The position numbers and the translations under genes were made by a program. A stretch of DNA of 64,000 nucleotides from assembly GCA_934747265.1 (NCBI GenBank), contig CAKVGI010000007.1:1-64000 (forward strand), given 5' to 3'. Positions 36,191-45,829 of the stretch are shown in pieces; position 1 is the stretch's first letter, and every line of letters starts with the position of its first letter. This DNA comes from an uncultured Rickettsiales bacterium. GTDB lineage: Bacteria > Pseudomonadota > Alphaproteobacteria > Rickettsiales > UBA1997. The notes under the pieces were generated by a model. The model had not been told where the DNA came from, ran no database searches, and saw nothing but the letters and a program-made list of their open reading frames with translations.

Positions 36191-38329
36191 TTATTTTAAA
36201 TCAATAACGCCTTGTATTCCTCTTACAGAAGCTTTAAAAGTATTCAATTCATCTGCATTTTTAACTTCAACTTTTAATTCAATTTCTTGATATAGATCTG
36301 ACTCATTTACAGTTGTTATACCTATAATATTCATCTTTTTTTCCGAACATAAATTTATAACCTTAGCTAAAAGTCCCGGTTTACTATCAAAAGTAATATT
36401 AACTTTCGCAACATATTTAGCATTGTTATCATTATTCCATTCTAAATCTATAATTCTTTCAGGCTCTATTGTTTCAAGCGTTTTGCAAGTTTTTCTATGT
36501 ACTGTGATACCAACACCACTATTTACAACCCCAACTATGTCTTCTGGTGGAACTGGATAGCAACACTTTGCATATTTGTAAGCAATATTTTTATCAAGCC
36601 CTTCAATTCCTTGTTGATTTGTACTAGTATTGTTATTCTGTAATCTGATTTTGATTTTTTTATTTTCATCAAGTTTTTCTTCTTTTTCTTTTTGAAAATC
36701 TGGAAAAATTGCTTTAATAAATTCTTTCTTTTTTATTTTATTTTGAGCTATTAATGAATAGATTTCACTGACGGTTTTTCCTTCACTAATTTTATTTATA
36801 TTTTTTTCTACTAGATTATCATTTATAGTTAAACCAAAATCGTCTAATATAGCTTTAATTTCTTTTCTTCCGATTTCTTCAAATTCTTTTTGCTTGGATT
36901 TTCTAATAAATGATTTTATTTCAGCTTTTGCTTTTGCTGTTTTAACTAATTCTAACCATTCTTCATGAATTTGTGGATTTTTTGATGTTAATATCTCCAC
37001 TTCATCACCACTTTTTAATTGAGTTTTAAATTGACTCAATACCCCATTTATTTTTATTCCTGAACACCTATTACCAATATCTCTATGTATTGCATATGCA
37101 AAATCTAAACCGGTTGAACCTATTGGCAGATTAATAATATCGCCTAATGGTGTATAGCAAAAAACTTCATCCTCATAAAGCTCACAGGTTAAATCTTTAA
37201 AGTTTTCAACAGAATAGTCAGCATTTTCAAGGTTTGAAATTAATTGTTTTAGATAATTATACTCTTTTAAATATTTATCATTCTTTAAATTTTGTTTGTA
37301 CAACCAATGTGAAGCAATACCATATTCAGCAAGATAGTCCATTTCTTCTGTTCTTATTTGAACTTCAATCTTAACATTTCTTGGTCCAATCACAATTATA
37401 TGTATAGACTGATAACCGTTGGCTTTTGGTTTACTTATGTAGTCATCAAAAGTATCTGGTACAACAACATAATTTGTACTAATACATCCAAATACCTTAT
37501 AACAATCTTTTATATCGCTAACTATTATTCTAAAAGCTATCAAATCAAATATTTTTTCAAAAGATACGGATTTTCTTAGCATTTTTTTCCAGATAGAATA
37601 AGGTCTTTTTGTTCTTCCGAAAATCTGGCAATCTATTTTATTTTCAAACTTAACTTTTGTAATTAAATCTTTTAATATATAATCTATAATATTTTTGTGA
37701 TTTTTTGTAGCTTCTTTTGTTTGTTTAATTATCTTATTTCTTTCATCTGGTAATAATTCAGCAAAACATAAATCTTCTAATTCTAATTTTAATCTATACA
37801 TACCAACTCTTTCAGCTAATGGTACATATATCATTAAAGTTTCGTTGGCAATTAAATCTCTTCTTTCTTTGCTTTTTATCCCACTCAATGTTCTAATATT
37901 ATCTAATCTATCAAATAATTTTATTATTAAGATTCTAATATCTTTTGAAGTTGATAAAATTAATTTTCTAAAATTTTCAGCATTTTTTTCTGTTCTTGAA
38001 GAAAAATTTGCGTCGCTGATTTTTGTAAGACCATCAACAAGATAAGCTATTTCTTGCCCAAAATTATTTTTTATATCATCCATCGTTGTATCAGTATCCT
38101 CAACTGTATCATGTAATAATGCTGCTATTACACTATTTACATCAAGTTTATATTCAGAAACAAGAATTGCTACTTCTATTGGATGTATTATATAAGGAGC
38201 CCCGCTTTCTCTTTTTTGCTCTTTATGTGCTTCTTTTGCAAACTCAAAAGCTTTAATAAGCAAAGCTTCATCGTGAACTTTTACATTTTTTTTTATTATT
38301 TTTAAAAAATCACCAACGCTAATTATCAT
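36191..38329 (-). CDS. spoT: Bifunctional (p)ppGpp synthetase/hydrolase
   Basis: This 712-aa Rel/SpoT makes and degrades the stringent-response alarmone. The HD hydrolase domain keeps YIIHPIEVAILVSEY and AALLHDTVEDTDTT. The synthetase domain keeps RPYSIWKKM, FDLIAFRIIVSD, KANGYQSIHIIVIG and EVQIRTEEMDYLAEYGIASH. The TGS domain (VFCYTPLGDIINLPIGSTGLDFAYAIH) and a C-terminal ACT domain follow. All catalytic motifs seem intact, so both activities are likely. It follows rpoZ with a 1-bp gap; the rpoZ-spoT pair is common in proteobacteria. Confidence 0.95.
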   Translation of the reverse strand: MIISVGDFLKIIKKNVKVHDEALLIKAFEFAKEAHKEQKRESGAPYIIHPIEVAILVSEYKLDVNSVIAALLHDTVEDTDTTMDDIKNNFGQEIAYLVDGLTKISDANFSSRTEKNAENFRKLILSTSKDIRILIIKLFDRLDNIRTLSGIKSKERRDLIANETLMIYVPLAERVGMYRLKLELEDLCFAELLPDERNKIIKQTKEATKNHKNIIDYILKDLITKVKFENKIDCQIFGRTKRPYSIWKKMLRKSVSFEKIFDLIAFRIIVSDIKDCYKVFGCISTNYVVVPDTFDDYISKPKANGYQSIHIIVIGPRNVKIEVQIRTEEMDYLAEYGIASHWLYKQNLKNDKYLKEYNYLKQLISNLENADYSVENFKDLTCELYEDEVFCYTPLGDIINLPIGSTGLDFAYAIHRDIGNRCSGIKINGVLSQFKTQLKSGDEVEILTSKNPQIHEEWLELVKTAKAKAEIKSFIRKSKQKEFEEIGRKEIKAILDDFGLTINDNLVEKNINKISEGKTVSEIYSLIAQNKIKKKEFIKAIFPDFQKEKEEKLDENKKIKIRLQNNNTSTNQQGIEGLDKNIAYKYAKCCYPVPPEDIVGVVNSGVGITVHRKTCKTLETIEPERIIDLEWNNDNNAKYVAKVNITFDSKPGLLAKVINLCSEKKMNIIGITTVNESDLYQEIELKVEVKNADELNTFKASVRGIQGVIDLK

Positions 38330-38330
38330 T

Positions 38331-38756
38331 TTATTTGTCTAGTTCGTCCTCTAAATCATCATCAGATAAATCATTATCTAAATTTTTATAATATTCCTCG
38401 TCATCATCTTCATCATTAGAATCATCAAAGCTATCAGAAGTTTCATCACTTAAATTAGCTTCATCCAATTCAGAATCATCGCTTTTTTTATTGTCATAAA
38501 CAACATTATCATCAAAATTCTTAAATAATGCATGATTTTTGATATTTTCTTTAATTTCTTTTCTTATAGCATCTAAATCTAATAAACCAGCAGCTATTTC
38601 CCTTAAAGCAATAACCGTATTCTTTTCCGGTTTATTAGACACATAAAGCACTGGTGCTCCATTTGTTAATTGTTTAGCTCTATAACTAGCAATTAATGAT
38701 AGTTCAAATCTATTTGGTACTATTTTTAAGCAATCTTCAACTGTAACTGCTGCCAT
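38331..38756 (-). CDS. rpoZ: RNA polymerase omega subunit
   Basis: This 141-aa protein has an omega core with MAAVTVEDCLKIVPNRFELSL, ASYRAKQLTNG and KNTVIALREIAAGLLD, which wraps the beta-prime subunit. A strongly acidic tail of about 60 residues follows (SNDEDDDEEYYKNLDNDLSDDD). Alphaproteobacterial omegas often have C-terminal extensions, but this one is unusually acidic. It is cotranscribed with spoT. Confidence 0.93.
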   Translation of the reverse strand: MAAVTVEDCLKIVPNRFELSLIASYRAKQLTNGAPVLYVSNKPEKNTVIALREIAAGLLDLDAIRKEIKENIKNHALFKNFDDNVVYDNKKSDDSELDEANLSDETSDSFDDSNDEDDDEEYYKNLDNDLSDDDLEDELDK

Positions 38757-38898
38757 TTCAAAAATTTATTATTATTCATAGTATAAAAAATATAACAGAA
38801 TATTATTATATTGCAAGTTTTTTTTAAATTATTTACTTTACTTTTATTAAAATAATTATTACTTTATAACAAATATTAAACAATTTTGTTTTAACATT

Positions 38899-40278
38899 AT
38901 GTCTATTGATAAAAAAATGGAAGATATAGTTTCATTATGTAAAAAAAGGGGTTTTATTTTTCCTAGTTCTAGTATTTATGGTGGATTGCAAGGAGTATAT
39001 GACTTTGGACCTTTAGGTGTTGAGTTAAAAAATAATCTTCGCAATGCTTGGTGGAAATCAATGGTTTATGAAAGAGATGATGTTGAAGGTTTAGATTCCG
39101 CGATTCTTACTAACCCTTTAACTTTAAAACATTCTGGACACGAAGATACTTTTACTGATCCACTTGTTGATTGCAAAGATTGTAAAAAAAGAATGAGAGC
39201 TGATAAATTAGCGATTTCTGGACAATGTGATTATTGTGGTTCAAAAAATTTGACAGAACCAAGAGCATTTAATTTAATGTTTAAAACAAATGTTGGACCT
39301 GTTGATGATGGCAGTAGTTTTGCATATTTAAGACCTGAGACAGCACAAGGAATTTTTACAAACTTTAAAAATGTACTTGATACAACTTCAAAAACTATAC
39401 CTTTTGGTATTGCTCAAACTGGAAAATCTTTTAGAAACGAAATTACTCCTAAAAATTTCCTTTTTAGGGTTAGAGAGTTTGAACAAATGGAGATGGAATT
39501 TTTTGTAGAACCTGGTACAGATGAAGATTGGCACAAATATTGGCTTGATAATAGATATAAATGGTGGTTGCAACAAGGTTTGACAGCTGAAAATTTAAAA
39601 CTTCAGTCTCAAACAAAAGAAGAATTGGCTCATTATGCAAAAGCAACTACTGATATTTTGTATAATTTTCCACATGGTTTTGACGAAATAGAAGGTGTAT
39701 CTGATAGAAGAGATTTTGATCTTGGTTCACACACAAAAAATCAAGAAGAGTTTGGCATTGAAGCAAGAGTTTTGGAAAATAAAGATTCAAATACAAAACT
39801 TAATTATCAGGATGTAATTAAGAAAAAATCTTATATTCCTTTTGTTATTGAGCCATCAGCAGGACTTGATAGAGGTCTTTTAGCTATATTGTGTGAAGCT
39901 TATACTGTTGAAGATTTAGGTGAAGGGAAAGAGAGAATTGTGATGAAATTCAAAAAACACCTCGCACCAGTAAAAGTTGCAGTTATTCCACTTGCTAAAA
40001 ATAATGAGAAAATTGTTGCAAAATGCCACGAAATCAAAGAAATGCTACAAAAATTAGGTATTGGAAGAATAAGATATGAAGACACAGGAAATGTTGGAAA
40101 AGCTTACAGAAGAAATGATGAGATTGGTACACCATTATGTATAACTGTTGACTTTGAAACTTTCGAAAAAGATCCAGAAAGTATAACAATTAGAGACAGA
40201 GACACAATGGAACAAATTAGAGTCAATATCAGTAATTTAAAATCATATATTTTAAATTATTTTAATGATAATAATTAG
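38899..40278 (+). CDS. glyQS: Glycyl-tRNA synthetase, single-chain alpha2 type
   Basis: This class II synthetase of 459 aa charges tRNA-Gly. It is the eukaryote/Firmicutes-like homodimeric type, not the alpha2beta2 GlyQ/GlyS found in most proteobacteria. Marks are GFIFPSSSIYGGLQGVYDFG, ILTNPLTLKHSGHEDTF and a four-Cys zinc insertion (CKDCKKRM...CDYCG). FAYLRPETAQGIFTNFKN, SFRNEITPKNFLFRVREFEQ and the anticodon-binding C terminus LAPVKVAVIPL also fit. Seven- to ten-residue matches run along the whole protein, so the type is clear. The second porin starts 10 bp downstream. Confidence 0.95.
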   Translation: MSIDKKMEDIVSLCKKRGFIFPSSSIYGGLQGVYDFGPLGVELKNNLRNAWWKSMVYERDDVEGLDSAILTNPLTLKHSGHEDTFTDPLVDCKDCKKRMRADKLAISGQCDYCGSKNLTEPRAFNLMFKTNVGPVDDGSSFAYLRPETAQGIFTNFKNVLDTTSKTIPFGIAQTGKSFRNEITPKNFLFRVREFEQMEMEFFVEPGTDEDWHKYWLDNRYKWWLQQGLTAENLKLQSQTKEELAHYAKATTDILYNFPHGFDEIEGVSDRRDFDLGSHTKNQEEFGIEARVLENKDSNTKLNYQDVIKKKSYIPFVIEPSAGLDRGLLAILCEAYTVEDLGEGKERIVMKFKKHLAPVKVAVIPLAKNNEKIVAKCHEIKEMLQKLGIGRIRYEDTGNVGKAYRRNDEIGTPLCITVDFETFEKDPESITIRDRDTMEQIRVNISNLKSYILNYFNDNN

Positions 40279-40288
40279 TACAAACAAC

Positions 40289-41491
40289 ATGAAAAAAATA
40301 GGAGCATTTTTATTTTTGTTTTTTTTATTAAATAATAAGCTTTATGCATATGATTATCAAGATAAGATTACAAATTTGCAAAAACAAATTGATGAGTTAA
40401 AGTTAAAAATTTATAATCAAGAAACAAAACAAACTAATTTGTCTAATTTTATTGATGGATTGAAATTTAGTGGAAGATTACACGTTAATTCAAGCTGGTA
40501 CGATGCAGACAAAAGTTTAAGTAAATTATATAAAGATAAAACGGAAATTAAAAGGGCTAAATTTTGTTTTACAAAAGCTATTGATAATTTTGAAATAAAG
40601 ATGGATGTCAATTTTGATAGAGATAATACATATTTAAGTGATGCTTATTTAAAATATAATTTTAATGTAAATAATAGTATTAAATTTGGGCAGATTACAC
40701 CTCCAACTTTTATGGAAAAGGAAAAAAATTCAAACAATATGGCTACAATAGATTCTAGTATTTATTCTGCAAATGGTTGGTTTGATTCTTATATAATTGG
40801 TCTAAATTATGTTTTTATTGAAGAAAATATGGGCTTAACTACTGGAATTTTTACAAAAGGATCTTCCAATTCCAACAGAACAGATAATAGTTCAAATTAT
40901 AATATACTAATTAGAAATTATTATACACCAATTAGAAATAAAGACTTTATTTTGCATATTGGTTATAATTTTTCTTACCAAGACTACACTAATAATTTAA
41001 ATGTGAATAAACAGTATATTAAAAATAGATATTATTATGGTCTAGAACTAGCATTCCAGTATAAATTTATCAACATTAATAGCGAATTTGTAAAACTTTA
41101 TTATAAATATGATGATATTAGATTTGATGGAAATAAATTTAATTTTGATGGATTAATGACCGAACTTGTTATTAATTTTACTGGTGAAAGCAGAAAATAT
41201 AACAAGAGCGGATATTTTGGTGGAATTGATGTAAAACACCCATTATCAAAAGGTGGTTTTGGTAGCTTTCAAGGAGTATTTTCATATTCAATAGCTAACG
41301 GAAAAGATATTAGTGGCGGATATCTGAATAATATAGGTTCTGGATATAATTATATTTTTGGTATAAATTGGATACCAGAAAACTATTTCAGAATATTATT
41401 CAACTACTCTATAAATAGCATTACAAAAAGAGATTATACAAATGCTGGAAAATATAATGCTTTTAAAATTGAGGCAAGAATGTATTTTTAA
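40289..41491 (+). CDS. Outer membrane porin, paralogue of 26087-27280
   Basis: This 400-aa protein has a signal peptide (MKKIGAFLFLFFLLNNKLYA), a short coiled coil (ITNLQKQIDELKLKI) and a barrel like the first porin. Shared segments include IDGLKFSGRLHVNSSWYDA, IKFGQITPPTFMEKEKN, SKGGFGSFQGVFSYS, FGINWIPENYFRILFNYS and IEARMYF at the end. The frame opens at 40265, but ATG 40289, just past the glyQS stop, gives the normal signal peptide. It is more diverged and Asn/Tyr-rich. Cotranscription with glyQS is likely. Confidence 0.85.
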   Translation: MKKIGAFLFLFFLLNNKLYAYDYQDKITNLQKQIDELKLKIYNQETKQTNLSNFIDGLKFSGRLHVNSSWYDADKSLSKLYKDKTEIKRAKFCFTKAIDNFEIKMDVNFDRDNTYLSDAYLKYNFNVNNSIKFGQITPPTFMEKEKNSNNMATIDSSIYSANGWFDSYIIGLNYVFIEENMGLTTGIFTKGSSNSNRTDNSSNYNILIRNYYTPIRNKDFILHIGYNFSYQDYTNNLNVNKQYIKNRYYYGLELAFQYKFININSEFVKLYYKYDDIRFDGNKFNFDGLMTELVINFTGESRKYNKSGYFGGIDVKHPLSKGGFGSFQGVFSYSIANGKDISGGYLNNIGSGYNYIFGINWIPENYFRILFNYSINSITKRDYTNAGKYNAFKIEARMYF

Positions 41492-41500
41492 TTATTTTAT

Positions 41501-43345
41501 ATGAAAAAAGAAAATAAAAAAAAGAAAGTAAATAAGGAACAACAAACAAAACTTTGGAAAAAAATATTAAAGTTTTGTATCAAGTGGGGATTTATTTTGT
41601 TTATATGGTTGCTTGTAATTATTGCAATATTACTAATATATTATAGTAAAGATCTACCAAAAATTGATTTAAATAAAGAAATTAATAAAGACGTAAGCAT
41701 TGCTGTTCTATATTCAAATAATCAAGTTATTAAATTATATGGTAATATAAACAACGATATGACAAATTATGCAGAATTGCCGTTTGACTTAGTAAATGCG
41801 CTCGTTGCAACTGAAGATAGAAGATTTTTTAATCATCACGGATTTGATAGTATTGGCATAATTAGAGCTATGTTTACTAATTTAAAGGCTGGATATATTA
41901 AACAAGGAGGTTCCACAATCACTCAGCAGTTAGCGAAAATGATACTAAAAAATTCAGAAAAAACAATAAAAAGAAAAGTTCAAGAATTATTATTATCATT
42001 TCAATTAGAAAAAAAACTCAGCAAAGAAGATATAATTGTAATGTATTTTAATAAAGCTTATTTTGGTGCTGGAAAATACGGGATTAAAAATGCAACAAAA
42101 TTTTATTTTAACAAGAAAGTATATGAATTGGATTTAGAAGAATGTGCTATGCTTGTTGGTTTACTTAAAGCGCCATCAAAATATTCACCACAAAATAATC
42201 CAGTTTTAACGAACGAAAGGACTAAACAAGTTATAAAAAATATGTATGAAACTGGTTTTATTACTTTGGATAGATATAACAATTATCTTAATGAATATTT
42301 GTTTAATATTATTCAAGCAACATCGAACTCACAAGAAAAACTTAATGAAGAATTATATTTTGGAGATTATGTAAAAAGTCAAATTACAGATTATACCAAC
42401 GAAACAAATTTACAAATAAAGACAACATTAGATCAAAAAGTTCAATCAGCGATAGAAAATAGCATTACTGAATTTATAAACAAAAATCAAGCAAAATTAA
42501 AAAATAATCAAATAGCAGTAATTGCAATGTCAAAAGATGGCGCGATTTTGGGTATGACTGGTGGAATAAATTATAACAGAAGTGAGTTTAATCGTGCAAT
42601 TTATGGATACAGACAATCAGGCTCTGCCTTCAAATTATTTGTATTTTTAGCTGGAATAAGAGAAAAAAATTTTACACCATATACACAGTTTATTGATGAA
42701 CCAGTTGCTGTTGGAAAATGGTTTCCAGATAATTATGGTGGAAAATATTATGGAAAAGTTGATATGAAAACTGCTTTTGCTAAATCATTAAATTCTGTTG
42801 CAATTCAAATATCAGAGTATTCTGGTATAAAAAACGTTGCAAACTTAGCAAAAAAAATGGGCATTACATCAAAAATTGATAAAAATGACCCAACAATAGC
42901 ACTTGGAACAACGGAAGTTAATTTATTAGAACTAGTATCAGCTTATGCGGTTGTTGTAAATAATGGTTATCCAGTTATTCCATATTCTATAACAGAAATT
43001 ATCAATAAAGATACAAACAACATAATTTACAGGAGAAAAGTTAGCGAAAAGTCAAAAATATTAAATGATACAGAAATAGAATACATTAAAGAAATGATGT
43101 ATGAAACAATTTTATCTGGTACAGCTAAAAATGCTACAATACCATCACTAATGGAAAAAGGATATTGTTGCATAGGTGGAAAAACCGGTACAAGTCAAAA
43201 TTATGCCGATGCTTGGTTTATTGGTTATGCAAATGATATTGTTATTGGCGTATGGATAGGTAATGATGACAATTCAAGTATGAATAAAACAACTGGCGGT
43301 ACTTTACCTACTATTTTATGGAAAAGTATTGCTGAAAAAATATAA
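41501..43345 (+). CDS. Class A penicillin-binding protein
   Basis: This 614-aa bifunctional peptidoglycan synthase has a cytoplasmic basic tail, one membrane anchor (about residues 28-50) and a GT51 transglycosylase domain. The latter shows VATEDRRFFNHHGFD, GGSTITQQLAKM and RKVQELLLSFQLE. The transpeptidase domain has the nucleophile in SGSAFKLFVF (SxxK), SLNSVAIQIS (SxN) and GKTGTSQNYADAWF (KTG). It is shorter than E. coli PBP1a and lacks the inserted domains. With murG, uppS and EamA nearby it shows that peptidoglycan is made. It starts 9 bp after porin 2. Confidence 0.94.
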   Translation: MKKENKKKKVNKEQQTKLWKKILKFCIKWGFILFIWLLVIIAILLIYYSKDLPKIDLNKEINKDVSIAVLYSNNQVIKLYGNINNDMTNYAELPFDLVNALVATEDRRFFNHHGFDSIGIIRAMFTNLKAGYIKQGGSTITQQLAKMILKNSEKTIKRKVQELLLSFQLEKKLSKEDIIVMYFNKAYFGAGKYGIKNATKFYFNKKVYELDLEECAMLVGLLKAPSKYSPQNNPVLTNERTKQVIKNMYETGFITLDRYNNYLNEYLFNIIQATSNSQEKLNEELYFGDYVKSQITDYTNETNLQIKTTLDQKVQSAIENSITEFINKNQAKLKNNQIAVIAMSKDGAILGMTGGINYNRSEFNRAIYGYRQSGSAFKLFVFLAGIREKNFTPYTQFIDEPVAVGKWFPDNYGGKYYGKVDMKTAFAKSLNSVAIQISEYSGIKNVANLAKKMGITSKIDKNDPTIALGTTEVNLLELVSAYAVVVNNGYPVIPYSITEIINKDTNNIIYRRKVSEKSKILNDTEIEYIKEMMYETILSGTAKNATIPSLMEKGYCCIGGKTGTSQNYADAWFIGYANDIVIGVWIGNDDNSSMNKTTGGTLPTILWKSIAEKI

Positions 43346-43411
43346 AAAAACTTGCAAATAAAAATAAAACAACTATAAGTTGAGTTGTAATATAAATAAA
43401 CTTAAAAGTTT

Positions 43412-44329
43412 ATGAAAAAAGGTATTATATCAAAAGAATATATATTCGCTTTATTTGCTGTATTTTTTTGGAGTTTTAATGTTATAGTTTCTAAATATTT
43501 TTCAAATTCATTCACTCCTTGGCAATTATCGTTTGGCAGATGGTTTTTTGCTATGATTGTAATTTTACCATTTACATTTTCTGACATTATAAAATATAGA
43601 AAGGAAATATGTAAAAATTTTGCATTTATTTTATCAAGTTCTATCATAGGTATTATGTTTCAAAATACTTTTATATATATTGCTGGACACACCATCTCAG
43701 CAATAGATATGTCTTTGATAGGCGTTCTCGGTCCAATATTTTTAATTGTCTTTTCTGTTATATTTTTAAAAGAAAAAATTAAAGTTGAACAAATGTTTGG
43801 ATTAATTATTACAATATTTGGACTTGTCTTTGTAATATCAAGGGGAAATCTTATAAATTTAAAGAAGTTTGATTTTAAAATTGGTGATTTATGGATGCTT
43901 GCTAGCTCAATATTTTTTGGTATTTATGGAGCTTTTATGAATAAAAAACCAAAGGAATTATCAGAAATACTTATACTTTCAGTATCAATAATAGTTGGCG
44001 TAATTTTAATGACTCCATTTTTTGTTTTATCATTAAATATTAATCCTATTTTTCCACTGTCAAACAAATTCATTTTTATTATGATTTATATGGGTGTAGT
44101 TAATTCATTAATAGCCTTCTTGCTATGGAATACCGCAATTAACAAATACGGAAGCATTAAAATAGGTATAATATATTATTTAATGCCGATTTTTAGTATG
44201 ATAGAATCACATTTCATATTAGGTGAAAAAATCACAATTAATCAAGTTTATGGCGGATTGTTAGTTATTCTTGGTATCTCAATAATACAATTTTATGGTA
44301 ATTTTAAAATTAAAATTGTTAGAGCTTAA
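43412..44329 (+). CDS. EamA/DMT-family transporter
   Basis: This 305-aa drug/metabolite transporter has ten membrane segments in two EamA repeats. The first has FAVFFWSFNVIVSKYFSN and the second LWMLASSIFFGIYGAFMNKKP. Conserved features are SAIDMSLIGVLGPIFLIVFS, FLKEKIKVEQMFGLIITIFGLV and the end LGEKITINQVYGGLLVILGI. The substrate is unknown. It overlaps the convergent minus-strand gene by 4 bp. Confidence 0.9.
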   Translation: MKKGIISKEYIFALFAVFFWSFNVIVSKYFSNSFTPWQLSFGRWFFAMIVILPFTFSDIIKYRKEICKNFAFILSSSIIGIMFQNTFIYIAGHTISAIDMSLIGVLGPIFLIVFSVIFLKEKIKVEQMFGLIITIFGLVFVISRGNLINLKKFDFKIGDLWMLASSIFFGIYGAFMNKKPKELSEILILSVSIIVGVILMTPFFVLSLNINPIFPLSNKFIFIMIYMGVVNSLIAFLLWNTAINKYGSIKIGIIYYLMPIFSMIESHFILGEKITINQVYGGLLVILGISIIQFYGNFKIKIVRA

Positions 44330-45648
44330 TCAATTAATTTTAAAACTATTTCATTGTTTTTATATTCAATTAAATACTTGCGATTTAGTTTTATAAAATC
44401 TACATCTTCAATCTTAAAAATAGGTATGCTTATTCCGTTTTCTTTGAAATAATTATTGCAAGAATTTATTATATCACTTGTATTATATATATTTTTATTC
44501 GTTTCATTATTTATAATTATAGCTTTTGGTGTGTAATTATTATCAACAATAAAATTTATTAACTGAAATAATTCTCTGTAAAAAATTTTATGATTGCGAA
44601 AATTACAACTCAAAAATAAAATTTTGTTTTTAAAATTCAAGAAATTATTGCTACCAATGCTACTTGAAAGTGCTGTTAAATCGCTACCAACCATTTTTGA
44701 TTTTATAAAATAATTGTTTTCCAAAGAAAAATCATTTATTAGATTTATCTTAAAAAGATTTTTTGTAAGAATATTATTTAAATCAACCATATTACCTTTT
44801 GATAACAAAAAATCTTTAAAATTTTTACCATAAATAATATGCCAATTCCATTTATCCTGTAAAAAATTCAATATGAAACTATTGTCTCCGCCACCAATAA
44901 TTTCTTTGTTTTGCTTTATTTTTTTGATTTTATTCAATTTTTGCATAACTTCATTAATTTTATACGACTGAGACCAAAACCATAATAATTTAATATTTTT
45001 GGATAATATTGATTTTTCAAATTGAGAAATTTTTAAATCGTTAGAAAAAATAATTTTATTTTTATTGTCAACTAATGAAATCTTTTCACTTTCAAATAAT
45101 GAAAATTTATATCCCGCATCATTAATAAAATTTTTAGCTTGTTTTAATTCATCTATCGTTGGTAAATCCGTTGTCAATAAAATTGCTATATCATCTTCAT
45201 TTTTTAGATTAATATACTTTTTCTTAAACAAACTAAAAGAAAATTTGTTTTTGTACAACAACCATTTTTTATATAAAATAGCAAAATTTTTCATTAAAAA
45301 ATTTATAGAATATGTAATGATAAATGGCAAAGAAATTATTAAAACATATTTTAATATAACTACTTGTATTGGCATTTTTGCTGTTATTGCTATCCATAAT
45401 ACAACACAAACAGACAAAAAATAATTGATTTTACGATTTATTGGCGAAACTAGGTTTAGAATCCACATTATAAAAGCAGTAGATAACAATAATATAAAAA
45501 CTTTAAATCCTATAAAACCCAATATATCAACCACTGTTCCAATAATATCACCGATTGTTGACAAAATATCTTTAATCGTTAACATTGTTGACTTAATTCC
45601 ATCAATCGTACTTTTTAAATAATCTAAAATACTTCTAATATAATCCAC
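44326..45648 (-). CDS. Membrane protein with a degenerate S66 LD-carboxypeptidase-like domain
   Basis: This 440-aa protein has an N-terminal helix and three to four membrane segments (about residues 38-125). A soluble part from about 150 follows the S66 peptidase layout: DDIAILLTTDLPTIDELKQA, FEKSILSKNIKLLWFWS, IIGGGDNSFILNFLQDKWNW and VGSDLTALSSSIGSNNFLNF with KILFLSCNF. In active LD-carboxypeptidases the nucleophile lies in GxSDxT; here the same place reads IIGGGDNSF, with Gly for Ser. The downstream Glu and His positions are also not evident. It is probably a non-catalytic, membrane-tethered relative that may bind muropeptides. The assignment is by pattern only. Confidence 0.5.
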   Translation of the reverse strand: MDYIRSILDYLKSTIDGIKSTMLTIKDILSTIGDIIGTVVDILGFIGFKVFILLLSTAFIMWILNLVSPINRKINYFLSVCVVLWIAITAKMPIQVVILKYVLIISLPFIITYSINFLMKNFAILYKKWLLYKNKFSFSLFKKKYINLKNEDDIAILLTTDLPTIDELKQAKNFINDAGYKFSLFESEKISLVDNKNKIIFSNDLKISQFEKSILSKNIKLLWFWSQSYKINEVMQKLNKIKKIKQNKEIIGGGDNSFILNFLQDKWNWHIIYGKNFKDFLLSKGNMVDLNNILTKNLFKINLINDFSLENNYFIKSKMVGSDLTALSSSIGSNNFLNFKNKILFLSCNFRNHKIFYRELFQLINFIVDNNYTPKAIIINNETNKNIYNTSDIINSCNNYFKENGISIPIFKIEDVDFIKLNRKYLIEYKNNEIVLKLID

Positions 45649-45829
45649 ATTATTTCAATTTTATGAACTACAATAAAAATACTATCAATATTTTAAATAT
45701 CAATATTATTGAGCGAATTGTTTTAAATATAGCAAGAAATGTTAATTGTCTTCAATAAAATTCTCACATAAAAATCTTGATTTTACCATTTTATTTTTTA
45801 CCATTAAGTAATAAGTGAAATTTTTTATT

